This document shows positions 57,027-64,000 of a stretch of 64,000 nucleotides of DNA, in pieces. The position numbers and the translations under genes are program-made. Source of the stretch: Acidipropionibacterium thoenii DSM 20276 (GTDB lineage Bacteria > Actinomycetota > Actinomycetes > Propionibacteriales > Propionibacteriaceae); assembly GCF_000423445.1 (NCBI RefSeq), contig NZ_KE384018.1, positions 78,909 through 142,908 on the forward strand, given 5' to 3'. How positions within the stretch are numbered: position 1 is the first letter of the stretch; each line of letters opens with the position of its first letter. The notes under the pieces are model-generated. The model saw only the letters and a program-made list of their open reading frames with translations, did not search any database and was not told the DNA's origin.

Positions 57027-58113
57027 CACTTCACAGACCTCACCAGACGCTGTCACCGCTGGTCCCGGTGGTGGCGCAGCGATCGCCGCGGAGCCCGCGG
57101 CGCCGGGCTGCAAGAAGGTGGATCCGATCCTGACGGCCAGCGATGTGACTCGCGAGTTCGGCGGCCTCAAGGCCGTCGACGTCCAGCACATCGAGATCCC
57201 ACGGGGCAAGATCACTGCCCTGATCGGACCCAATGGTGCCGGCAAGACGACGCTGTTCAACCTGCTCACCGGTTTCGACTCCCCCAACAGCGGGTCCTGG
57301 GAGTTCAACGGCACCTCGCTGGCCGGGGTACCGGCCCACAAGGTCTCCCAGATGGGTGAGGTGCGAACCTTCCAGCTCACCAAGGTGCTGGGCCGGATGA
57401 CCGTGATGGAGTCCATGAAACTGGGCGCCCGCCAGCAGAAGGGGGAACATTTCTGGGCGGCCCTGCTGCCGCCGATCTGGCGTGGCCAGGAGAAGGCGAA
57501 CGAGCAGCGGGCCCTGGTGCTGCTCGAGCGTTTCGGGCTGCTGAAGAAGAAGGACGACTTCGCCGGCTCCATGTCAGGAGGCCAGCGCAAACTGCTGGAG
57601 ATGGCCCGCGCCCTGATGTGCGACCCCCAGCTGGTGATGCTCGACGAGCCGATGGCCGGCGTCAACCCCGCCCTCAAGCAGTCCCTGCTGGGCCACATCG
57701 TCGGGCTCAAGGAGAGCGGCGTCACGGTGCTGTTCGTGGAGCACGACATGCACATGGTCCACTCCATCGCCGACTGGGTCATCGTGATGGCCGAGGGCAA
57801 GGTGGTCGCCGAGGGTGCTCCCGAGGTCGTGATGGAGGATCCGGCGGTCGTCGACGCCTATCTCGGATCGAACAAGGACCGCGACCTGGGTGAGGTCATC
57901 AACGACATCCGCGCCGGTCGCAAGAAGAAGATCGACGTCTCCGATGTCAGCATCGAACGCGACCAGGCCGTCCTGGATGCCCAGGAGGAGGCTGTCGAGG
58001 CAGCCGATGAGCTGGCCGAGGGTGGTGACGCCCAGTCTCTGGTGGACAGGACCGAGGAGGCCGTGCATCACGATCACGAGGACGGCACCGACGAGGGGAA
58101 GGGCCAGGCATGA
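57019..58113 (+). CDS. livG: LivG-type ABC ATPase with an acidic C-terminal extension
   Basis: This ATP-binding subunit has 364 residues, against about 255 in E. coli LivG. Walker A is GPNGAGKT (70-77), the signature SGGQRKLLEMARAL, and Walker B LVMLDEPMAGVNP. A 35-residue Ala/Pro/Gly-rich leader precedes the domain. About 75 residues rich in Glu, Asp and Ala follow after AYLGSNKD. The tail could be a regulatory or partner-binding segment. It overlaps livM and livF by a few bases. Confidence 0.92.
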   Translation: MADTSQTSPDAVTAGPGGGAAIAAEPAAPGCKKVDPILTASDVTREFGGLKAVDVQHIEIPRGKITALIGPNGAGKTTLFNLLTGFDSPNSGSWEFNGTSLAGVPAHKVSQMGEVRTFQLTKVLGRMTVMESMKLGARQQKGEHFWAALLPPIWRGQEKANEQRALVLLERFGLLKKKDDFAGSMSGGQRKLLEMARALMCDPQLVMLDEPMAGVNPALKQSLLGHIVGLKESGVTVLFVEHDMHMVHSIADWVIVMAEGKVVAEGAPEVVMEDPAVVDAYLGSNKDRDLGEVINDIRAGRKKKIDVSDVSIERDQAVLDAQEEAVEAADELAEGGDAQSLVDRTEEAVHHDHEDGTDEGKGQA

Positions 58114-58844
58114 GCCGCGTTCTGGAGACCAAGGATCTGGTGGCCGGCTATCTTCCCGGCGTCAACATCCTCAATGGCACCAACACCTACGTCGAGGACG
58201 GTGAACTGGTCGGGATCATCGGCCCCAATGGCGCCGGGAAGTCGACCCTGCTGAAGGCCATCTTCGGTCTGGTGCGGGTGCACGAGGGTTCGGTGGTGCT
58301 CGACGGCACCGAGATCACCAATCTCAGGGCCAACCGGCTGGTCACCTACGGCGTCGGGTTCGTGCCGCAGACCGAGAACGTCTTCCAGGCTCTCACCATC
58401 GAGGAGAACCTGCAGATGGGCTGCTACCAGAAGCCGGCACTCTACAGCGACCGGCTGGCCTTCGTGGTCGACCTGTTCCCCGAGCTGAAGAAGCGGCTCA
58501 AGCAGCGGGCCGGATCCCTGTCCGGCGGCGAACGCCAGATGGTGGCGATGTCGCGGGCCCTGATGATGGACCCCAAGGTGCTGCTGCTCGATGAGCCCAG
58601 TGCCGGCCTGTCCCCGGTGCGCCAGGACGAGACCTTCGTCAACGTCGCCCGGATCAATGCCGCCGGCGTCTCGATCATGATCGTCGAGCAGAACGCCTCG
58701 CGCTGCCTGCAGATCTGTGACCGCGGATATGTCCTGGATCAGGGCAAGGACGCCTACATGGGCACCGGGCGCGATCTGCTCAATGACCCCAAGGTGATCC
58801 AGCTGTACCTCGGCACCCTCGCCGCCGACCACAAGGCGGGCTGA
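58110..58844 (+). CDS. livF: LivF-type ABC ATPase
   Basis: This second ATPase of the importer has 244 residues, the normal length. Walker A is GPNGAGKS (38-45), the signature LSGGERQMVAMSRALM and Walker B VLLLDEPSAGLSP, as usual for LivF. ATG 58110 overlaps the livG stop (ATGA). It ends the plus-strand operon; the binding protein is encoded convergently downstream. Confidence 0.93.
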   Translation: MSRVLETKDLVAGYLPGVNILNGTNTYVEDGELVGIIGPNGAGKSTLLKAIFGLVRVHEGSVVLDGTEITNLRANRLVTYGVGFVPQTENVFQALTIEENLQMGCYQKPALYSDRLAFVVDLFPELKKRLKQRAGSLSGGERQMVAMSRALMMDPKVLLLDEPSAGLSPVRQDETFVNVARINAAGVSIMIVEQNASRCLQICDRGYVLDQGKDAYMGTGRDLLNDPKVIQLYLGTLAADHKAG

Positions 58845-58855
58845 GGGGCTTCTCG

Positions 58856-58906
58856 GCTCATCCCCGGTCACCTATCCCCACCCGGGGTTGGGGGCCGGGG
58901 ATGAGC
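58856..58906 (+). terminator. Terminator of the livHMGF operon
   Basis: A 12-bp perfect stem (GCTCATCCCCGG and its complement) encloses a smaller GC hairpin and begins 12 bases after the livF stop. Confidence 0.55.
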
Positions 58907-59007
58907 TGTGTCTGGGATCGGCTGGGGGTCAGCCACCCAGCGAGTACCTGCCAGTGACCATCAGTCCAGAGATCACCAGCCCAGAATCCATCAGGTCAGA
59001 GAACATG

Positions 59008-59043
59008 AGGAAGGGCCCGGTTCTTTCGAACCGGGCCCTTCCT
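59008..59043 (-). terminator. Terminator of the Liv-type binding-protein gene
   Basis: A perfect 16-bp stem (AGGAAGGGCCCGGTTC and its complement) with a 4-base loop lies in the convergent gap. It could act in both directions. Confidence 0.65.
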
Positions 59044-59072
59044 GATGTCTGGGTGTCAGCCCACCTCATCGA

Positions 59073-60386
59073 TCACAGCGAGGAGGTCTGCTGGCTCACC
59101 CACGGGGTCTTGTTGTCGGGGCCGGTGGTCTTGTAGAAGGAGATCGAGGCCTTGGTGACATCACCGGAGTCGTTGAAGTCGATCGGGCCGGACTCGCCCT
59201 CGTAGTCGATGTCGGTGCCCTTCTGGATCAGGGCGTAGCACTCCTTGAAGGAGGAGCACTTCGTGCCGTCCTTGGAGACCGAGACCAGGTTCTTCTGGAT
59301 CGCGGCGGGGGTGGTGCTCTTGCCCTGGGAGGCAGCCAGCGCGATCAGCGTGGTGGCGTCGTAGGACTCGGCCGCGTAGGAGTAGGAGCTCAGCGCCTTG
59401 CCGTTCGCCTTGTCCAGCTTGGCCTTCAGGCCCGAGGCGGGATTGACGCCGGGGGTGGAGAACTGGGCCCCGGTGATGTCGGGGTCGCCCTTGCCGAGGA
59501 TGCCGTTGTTGCCATCAGTGCCGTAGAAGGTCTTGAAGTCGAACTTGTTCTGCTGCAGGGATGCGGCGATGGCCTTGATCTCGTCGAAGGAGATCACCAC
59601 CAGGCCGTCGGGCTTGGCGGCCAGCACCTTGCTGACCTCGGCGTTGAAGTTCGTCGAGTTCGGGGTGAAGGGGACGTCGGCGACGACCTGGACGTTGTTG
59701 GCCTGCAGGGTGTTCTTGATCTGGGTGTTGAGCCCGGAGCCGTAGGCCTCGTTCATGTAGAGGATCGAGACCCGCTTGTGGCCGTCGGAGACGATCTTCT
59801 GGCCCAGTGCCTGGCCCTGGAGGACATCGCTGGGCACGGTGCGGAAGAACATCCCGTTGCTCTTGTTCGGATTGGTCAGCGAGGTATCGGTGGCCGCGGG
59901 GGAGATGAAGGGCACCTTCGCATTGGTGATCGTGCTGAACACCGTCTTGGTCACGGCCGAGGACTCCGGGGCCAGAATGGCATCGGTACCGGCCGACAGC
60001 AGCGCCTTGGCAGAGGAGGATGCGATGTCGGTGGTGGTGTCTCCGGAGTCCTTGATCGTCAGTTCGGTCTTGAACGAGGGATCCGCCGCATTGATCTCGT
60101 CAGTCGCCACCTTCGCACCTGCATTGGCCGCCGGCCCCAGCAGCGCCAGAGACCCGGTCTGCGGGTAGATCGCGCCGATCTTGAGGGTGCCGGAGCCGCC
60201 GGCGGCCGAGCCACTGGAGGAGTCGCCCGCGGTGCCGGAGCTTGATGAGCCACAGGCGGCCAGCACCATCACTGACAGCGATGCGGCAGCGGCCTTGAGA
60301 GCCATTTTTCGCGGGCGCGAGAACCCGGTGGAGGGAGTGCTCGACACTTCGGGTGAAGTGTGACGACCCGTAGAACTGGGGTGCAT
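59073..60386 (-). CDS. Branched-chain amino acid/amide-binding lipoprotein (LivJ/K type)
   Basis: This 437-residue extracytoplasmic protein of the periplasmic-binding type I fold has lipobox LAAC (Cys45) after a rather long, basic N-region. The mature part begins LKIGAIYPQTGSLALLGPAANAG, the hallmark of LivJ/LivK and amide-binding AmiC-like proteins. The AGAGGAA before ATG 60386 supports the long start; an internal ATG at codon 28 is an alternative. It faces the livHMGF operon, which lacks a binding protein, so it supplies that importer. A close-to-perfect GlnR-type site lies 79-116 bases upstream. Confidence 0.92.
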   Translation of the reverse strand: MHPSSTGRHTSPEVSSTPSTGFSRPRKMALKAAAASLSVMVLAACGSSSSGTAGDSSSGSAAGGSGTLKIGAIYPQTGSLALLGPAANAGAKVATDEINAADPSFKTELTIKDSGDTTTDIASSSAKALLSAGTDAILAPESSAVTKTVFSTITNAKVPFISPAATDTSLTNPNKSNGMFFRTVPSDVLQGQALGQKIVSDGHKRVSILYMNEAYGSGLNTQIKNTLQANNVQVVADVPFTPNSTNFNAEVSKVLAAKPDGLVVISFDEIKAIAASLQQNKFDFKTFYGTDGNNGILGKGDPDITGAQFSTPGVNPASGLKAKLDKANGKALSSYSYAAESYDATTLIALAASQGKSTTPAAIQKNLVSVSKDGTKCSSFKECYALIQKGTDIDYEGESGPIDFNDSGDVTKASISFYKTTGPDNKTPWVSQQTSSL

Positions 60387-60464
60387 TTGAATTCCTCTCA
60401 GAGGAGCTGATCACTACTTGTCGGCGACGCTAGTGGGGCGTCTGGTTCGCAGCGAAACGATGGC

Positions 60465-60502
60465 GTTTCTGTCGTGTTACACACCTAGCCAAGCCAGATT
60501 TC
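60465..60502 (-). promoter_or_regulatory. GlnR-type operator of the Liv-type binding-protein gene
   Basis: The minus strand reads GAAAT-N6-TGGCT-N6-GTAAC-N6-GAAAC in 11-bp steps. The GTAAC-N6-GAAAC half is an exact match to the known GlnR consensus. Confidence 0.7.
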
Positions 60503-60534
60503 GCGATCTGAAGTCGTGACCAAGCCGTGACTTT

Positions 60535-60565
60535 TGGCCACATCTGAGGGTCTCAGAGGTGGCCA
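60535..60565 (-). terminator. Terminator of the amidase gene
   Basis: A 14-bp stem with one mismatch (TGGCCACCTCTGAG on the minus strand) and a 3-base loop lies 25-55 bases after the amidase stop. Confidence 0.55.
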
Positions 60566-60589
60566 GAAGTCTGATTCGGTGCGGATCGG

Positions 60590-62548
60590 TCACTCGGCGA
60601 TCGGCAACGGAGCAGTCACCATGGACGCGGCATGGCCCCCGACCCGCGCGATCACCAGCATCTCCGGGGCCAGCCGTCTGCGGGCCAGAGAGACCCGGCC
60701 CCGGTAGACCCCGGGTTCGGCCGGCGCAAGGGCTATCCCGTCGGCCCAGACCAGTGCCTGCTCCGACGCCAGCTTCACGGTGACCTCCCAGAAACGCCCC
60801 GACTCGACGACCTCGACCGACTCGATGGTGGCGTCGGCGTCCTCCCCCTCCGCGTGCGGCACCAGATCGATCTGGTTGCAGGGCAGCGAAGGTGCCAGGA
60901 AGGCAGGGCGTCGCTGGGTGGTGGCAGCCTCGTAGGCCGACGCCAGATCGAGCAGGTGGTCGTCGCTGTAGGCCGGGCCGGCGAAGGTGAGTCCGACCGG
61001 CATCTGGATGTCGGCCATGAACCCCATCGGCACCGTGACCGTCGGGATTCCCAGGTGACGCCACACCCGGTTGCCATTGGAGTAGACCACGCCATTGCGG
61101 GAGGCCTCGTCGAGGCTCTCGGCATCGCTGAACAGGTCCTCGCGGCCGACGTCACCGGCCGCTGGGAAGACGATCGCGTCGAGACCCTCGGTCTTCAGCC
61201 AGTCCTCGAAGTTGGTCTTGCGGGCCTGCTCCAGGCCGGTGAGCAATTGGGCGACGCCGGGCACGTCGGCGATCCGGTCGGGCACCCCCTGCTTGACGAA
61301 CTCGGCCATCCGCTGCCAGTCGAAGCCGCCGCGTGCCCGGGTGATCCATACCGGGATCGGCGCATCCTCGTCGGGAAAGACGGTGTCGCCGTCGACATCG
61401 GCCCAGCTCGTCAGCTTGGGGTCGGCATTCTCGCGCAGGAAGGAGTCCAGCCTCATGGCTGCCAGTTGGCCACCCTCCAGGGAGCGCCAGTCCGGCGGCA
61501 CCAGGCCCTGTTCCAGCAGCCCGACGGCGCTGGGCCGGTCCTCCTCGTAGTTGGAGACCACCGGCAGGTCGACCTCGACCACCTCGGCCCCCAGAGAGCG
61601 GAGATCATCGGCGGCCTGATCCCACAGGGCGCGCACAGAGGGCCGGATGACCGGCGGCACCAGAGGCTCGGTGTCGTCTCCGATGTACAGCTTGGGCACG
61701 CCGAGACGCAGCCCCTCGAGCCTCTGGGGGCGGGGGTGGGCCACCGGATGGGGGAGCGAGTGCTCCGGTTCCGGCAGGGGGACGACGTCCTGCTCGCGCC
61801 AGAAGTCTCCGGTGGTCCGGGGGTCCTTGACCGCCAGCACGTCCAGCAGCTCCGTCATCTCGGTGACCGTTCGGGTGTGCGGCACCACGACGTCGCAGGT
61901 CGGCCGCAGCGGCCAGTTGCCCCGGATCGACAGCACGCCGCGCGAGGGGGTGTAGGCCACCAGGCAGTTGTTGGAGGCCGGTGAGCGCCCCGAGGAGACG
62001 GTCTCCTCGCCCATCCCGAAGGCGCACATGCTCGAGGCCGTCGCCACACCCGACCCGTTCGAGGAGCCGGATCCGTAGCCGGCCGCGATGTACTGGGGGT
62101 TGTAGGGGCTGTGCGCGTAACCGTAGATCCCTGGCTGGATGCCACCGGCGGCCATCGGCGGCATATTCGTCTTGCCGATCAGCACCGCTCCTGCTGCCCG
62201 CAACTGGGCGATCGAGGCGGCGTCCTCATTGGAGACCAGATCGGCCAACGCCGGGCTGCCCGCCGCGACGGTGAGTCCCCTCACCTTGTACGAGTCCTTG
62301 ACGGTGAAGGGAATGCCCTCGAGTGGGCCGGCCTTGCCAGCCTTGCGTCGCTCATCCGATGCCGCTGCCTCGGCGAGGACATCCGGATTGAGAATCGGGA
62401 CGGCATTGAGGCAGGTGCCGGTGCGGTCGTAGTAGGCGATCCGATTGAGATAGGCGACCACGAGCTCGACCGATGTCACCCGGTTAGAGCTCAACGCCTC
62501 CTGCAACTGGGAGATGCTTGCCTCCACGACGTCAAATCGTTCGGTCAT
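60590..62548 (-). CDS. Amidase signature family protein with a C-terminal extension
   Basis: This 652-residue enzyme has a full amidase-signature domain in residues 1-530. The triad is Lys84 (FTVKDSY), Ser162 (GSGSSNGSG) and Ser186 (EETVSSGR). The usual GGS before the nucleophile reads VSS here, so activity should not be taken for granted. A further 100 residues with beta-strand character follow (PHAEGEDADATIESVEVVESG), as in some Asp-tRNA-amidotransferase-like fungal-type amidases. No gatB or gatC lies near. The start has a leaderless TAGCTT box. Its position beside the Liv/amide importer suggests it uses an imported amide. Confidence 0.82.
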   Translation of the reverse strand: MTERFDVVEASISQLQEALSSNRVTSVELVVAYLNRIAYYDRTGTCLNAVPILNPDVLAEAAASDERRKAGKAGPLEGIPFTVKDSYKVRGLTVAAGSPALADLVSNEDAASIAQLRAAGAVLIGKTNMPPMAAGGIQPGIYGYAHSPYNPQYIAAGYGSGSSNGSGVATASSMCAFGMGEETVSSGRSPASNNCLVAYTPSRGVLSIRGNWPLRPTCDVVVPHTRTVTEMTELLDVLAVKDPRTTGDFWREQDVVPLPEPEHSLPHPVAHPRPQRLEGLRLGVPKLYIGDDTEPLVPPVIRPSVRALWDQAADDLRSLGAEVVEVDLPVVSNYEEDRPSAVGLLEQGLVPPDWRSLEGGQLAAMRLDSFLRENADPKLTSWADVDGDTVFPDEDAPIPVWITRARGGFDWQRMAEFVKQGVPDRIADVPGVAQLLTGLEQARKTNFEDWLKTEGLDAIVFPAAGDVGREDLFSDAESLDEASRNGVVYSNGNRVWRHLGIPTVTVPMGFMADIQMPVGLTFAGPAYSDDHLLDLASAYEAATTQRRPAFLAPSLPCNQIDLVPHAEGEDADATIESVEVVESGRFWEVTVKLASEQALVWADGIALAPAEPGVYRGRVSLARRRLAPEMLVIARVGGHAASMVTAPLPIAE

Positions 62549-62555
62549 GCCAGCG

Positions 62556-62561
62556 AAGCTA
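62556..62561 (-). promoter_or_regulatory. Leaderless -10 box (TAGCTT) for the amidase
   Basis: On the minus strand TAGCTT is followed by 7 bases and the ATG at 62548. Confidence 0.45.
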
Positions 62562-62672
62562 GCCCCGAAGCGTTACGGCAGTGCGTCACTGTGAGGCGGT
62601 GGCCCCGGGGGTGCGATTCTGCAGGCTGCGGACGTGCGGCAGGCCGGAAACCGCCCCGGGAGCCGGGACGGC

Positions 62673-62700
62673 AGGAAGCCCCTCCGAGGAGGGGCTTCCT
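62673..62700 (-). terminator. Terminator after tRNA-Phe
   Basis: A perfect 12-bp stem (AGGAAGCCCCTC and its complement) with a 4-base loop lies just downstream of tRNA-Phe on the minus strand. Confidence 0.6.
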
Positions 62701-62706
62701 GAGATG

Positions 62707-62780
62707 TGGCCGGGACCGGGATCGAACCGGTGACCTTTCACTTTTCAGGCGAACGCTGCTACCGACTGAGCTACCCGGCC
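62707..62780 (-). tRNA. tRNA-Phe (GAA)
   Basis: This 74-base gene folds as a cloverleaf. The acceptor GGCCGGG pairs with CCCGGCC, the anticodon loop is CTGAAAA (anticodon GAA), and the T-arm is ACCGG-TTCGATC-CCGGT. CCA is not encoded. One D-stem pair is C-C instead of C-G (GCTC against CAGC). Confidence 0.93.
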
Positions 62781-62816
62781 AGGGGCTCGTGCCTGCAAGC
62801 TGAGCTAACAGCACGA

Positions 62817-62840
62817 ACGCGGCGATATGAATCGCCGCGT
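62817..62840 (-). other. Hairpin between tRNA-Asp and tRNA-Phe
   Basis: A perfect 10-bp stem (ACGCGGCGAT and its complement) with a 4-base loop lies between the two tRNAs. It may be a processing signal or partial terminator. Confidence 0.5.
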
Positions 62841-62843
62841 GAG

Positions 62844-62917
62844 CGACCCCGATGGGACTTGAACCCACGACCTCCGCCGTGACAGGGCGGCGCGCTAACC
62901 AACTGCGCTACGGGGCC
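62844..62917 (-). tRNA. tRNA-Asp (GTC)
   Basis: This is a 74-base cloverleaf. The acceptor GGCCCCG pairs with CGGGGTC, the D-stem GCGC/GCGC is perfect, and the anticodon loop is CTGTCAC (anticodon GTC). The T-arm is GTGGG-TTCAAGT-CCCAT. CCA is not encoded. It is probably co-transcribed with tRNA-Phe, 63 bases downstream. Confidence 0.94.
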
Positions 62918-62976
62918 TTGAACCGCCCGGTCATCCCGGGAGATCCTGACCGCTGCCTGGCTCAGGCAGCTCGAAA

Positions 62977-62982
62977 AATATA
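62977..62982 (-). promoter_or_regulatory. Promoter of the tRNA-Asp/tRNA-Phe unit
   Basis: The minus strand reads TGC-TATATT, an extended -10 close to consensus, about 60 bases upstream of tRNA-Asp. The leader contains a small hairpin (GCTGCCT/AGGCAGC). The rest of 62918-63198 shows nothing else clear. Confidence 0.55.
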
Positions 62983-63198
62983 GCAAGGATCAGCGGAGAT
63001 GGGAAATCGGGGTGAGCAGGCCGCTCGGTGGACGCGCTGGCTCAGTGCTGGTTCAGCGCTGGATCGACCACTGGCCCGGGGGCCTGTGGCCGGCTCGGGC
63101 CCGGCCCGGCAGCCTCTGCTGGACTCGCTGTCCCGGTGGCCAGGGGGAGGACCACGGCACCCCTGGCCGGACTGGGTCCGACCAGGGGTGTCACAGAG

Positions 63199-63271
63199 TA
63201 TCCCGAACGGGATTCGAACCCGCGTTACCGCCTTGAAAGGGCGATGTCCTGGGCCACTGGACGATCGGGAC
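63199..63271 (-). tRNA. tRNA-Glu (TTC)
   Basis: This is a 73-base cloverleaf. The acceptor GTCCCGA pairs with TCGGGAT (one G-T), the D-stem is GTCC/GGAC, and the anticodon loop is CTTTCAA (anticodon TTC). The T-arm is GCGGG-TTCGAAT-CCCGT. CCA is not encoded. Confidence 0.92.
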
Positions 63272-63399
63272 CGGTGCCTTCCCGGGCCAGACCATGCTAC
63301 CGGGGGCCCTTGGCGAGCGCCAACGCCGCCCTCGGGGCCTGCTGGGCGGCGTCCGCGTACCAGGCAGTGAGGGTCGATCACATCGTGATGACTCGGGCG

Positions 63400-64000
63400 T
63401 CAGTCCCAGATGGTGGTGATGTGGACGTGGTCCTGATGATTGGCCGTGACCCCGCCCCGATCGGCCACATCGCGCCAGCCCTCGGAGTTCCGGGAGATGT
63501 TCCAGATCTTCTTGTCCCACATGATGTACTGCACGCCCAGCTCCTGGGCGTGTGCCTTGTAGTAATTGGCGACGGTCCACCCGAGGGCGTTGTCGCTCGC
63601 GCCCCGGGGCATCATCAGGTCGATCGCGTGGCCGGAGGGGTGATCGGGATATGCGTCGGCGCGGACGCCGTAGATCGTCTTGATCTGGGGGAACTGGGAG
63701 ATGGTGCGATCCACGATTCCCTTGGCGCTGGGCCGCAGACCGCTCAGACCGGAGGACCCGTTGGCCAGCAGAGTGGCCCAGGCGGAGGCCGACGATGTGC
63801 CGCTCTGACTGCCGGAGCTGGTGCCCCCCGCTCCGGAGGAGCCCTGGGAGGGTGCCGAGGTGGTGAGGTAGGCGGTGGAGATCCAGGCGTTGGTGCCCTG
63901 GTAGGTCACCGGTGTCCAGCCGTTGACCGAGGCGCCGCGGCTGACGACGCTCTGGCCCTTGGCCAGGACTCCGCGGATGGTGCTGGAGGTGCTGGCTGCC
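63400..64000 (-). CDS. SH3-domain cell-wall protein with an M15-like C-terminal domain, partial
   Basis: The gene runs off the right edge; 200 codons are visible. The upstream 40 residues are a bacterial SH3 repeat (GVLAKGQSVVSRG, then WISTAYL), which binds peptidoglycan. After a Ser/Gly-rich linker the final 120 residues have the layout of the ARB-07466-like/D-Ala-D-Ala peptidase-related domain. It shows IYGVRADAYPDHPSGHAIDLM, with a His and Asp arranged as metal ligands, and the closing NHQDHVHITTI. It is therefore an exported wall-binding protein, perhaps an endopeptidase. The true start lies outside the window; the GTG at 63909 is internal to the SH3 domain. Confidence 0.82.
   Translation of the reverse strand, partial: AASTSSTIRGVLAKGQSVVSRGASVNGWTPVTYQGTNAWISTAYLTTSAPSQGSSGAGGTSSGSQSGTSSASAWATLLANGSSGLSGLRPSAKGIVDRTISQFPQIKTIYGVRADAYPDHPSGHAIDLMMPRGASDNALGWTVANYYKAHAQELGVQYIMWDKKIWNISRNSEGWRDVADRGGVTANHQDHVHITTIWD

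Noticed and set aside
58926..59007. Short repeated CCAG/ATCA words in the gap after livF
   Set aside because: The spacing is irregular and the words are short. I see no coding frame or operator in this stretch.
54602..60386. Urea transporter (Urt) assignment for the Liv-type cluster
   Set aside because: The long first permease recalls UrtB, but the permease core and binding protein read as LivH and LivJ/K, and no urease genes are near.
62566..62600. GTAAC and GTGAC words upstream of the amidase at 62548
   Set aside because: They are 13 rather than 11 or 22 bases apart and lack a GnAAC partner, so I do not call a GlnR-type site.

Overview
The window is chromosomal DNA of a high-GC actinobacterium. 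Family-level signs (DUF3073 and DUF3151 proteins, OxyR-AhpCF, MeaB, GlnR-type operators, a TypA/purine-gene neighbourhood) fit Propionibacteriaceae, possibly Acidipropionibacterium or a relative. That placement is inference, since no rRNA lies in the window. I see no phage, insertion sequence or CRISPR array.

Region by region. 1-8.6 kb: the 5' end of typA, an MFS transporter with a damaged 3' end, a DUF3151 protein, an acetyltransferase, purA, a drug/metabolite exporter, purD and purB. 8.7-12.0 kb: the peroxide block ahpC-ahpF-oxyR on the minus strand, with an OxyR-like operator at 11997-12043. 12.1-14.0 kb: a purC-purS fusion and purQ. 14.0-16.6 kb: an asparagine permease and asparaginase. 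16.6-19.5 kb: an MFS gene and a MocR-type regulator, both frameshifted. 19.5-27.4 kb: an SDR dehydrogenase facing an amidase plus peptide-type ABC transporter operon. 27.5-36.3 kb: reductive pyrimidine catabolism (omega-aminotransferase, PreT, PreA, NCS1 permease, beta-ureidopropionase, dihydropyrimidinase). 36.5-39.9 kb: meaB and purL. 40-43.9 kb: a quinol-type nitric oxide reductase coupled to a cysteine-containing membrane protein and a slipin. 44-50.9 kb: an M20 peptidase, an MFS transporter, purF, purM, a DUF3073 protein and a hydrolase. 51-54.3 kb: a sugar ABC importer without its ATPase. 54.4-60.5 kb: a complete branched-chain amino acid/amide ABC importer. 60.6-62.5 kb: a second amidase. 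62.7-63.3 kb: tRNA-Phe, tRNA-Asp and tRNA-Glu. The window ends in a partial SH3/peptidase-like wall protein.

How it fits together. Nine ORFs of de novo AMP synthesis are scattered as short units (purA, purD, purB, purCS, purQ, purL, purF, purM). The amidase and pyrimidine genes and the Liv-type importer release or import organic nitrogen. Their promoters carry 38-bp sites in the GlnR layout (GTnAC-N6-GnAAC, repeated every 11 bp), so I infer one nitrogen-limitation regulon. A second recurring signal is a TAnnnT -10 box only 6-7 bases before the start codon in about a dozen genes, which indicates leaderless transcripts and helps fix several starts.
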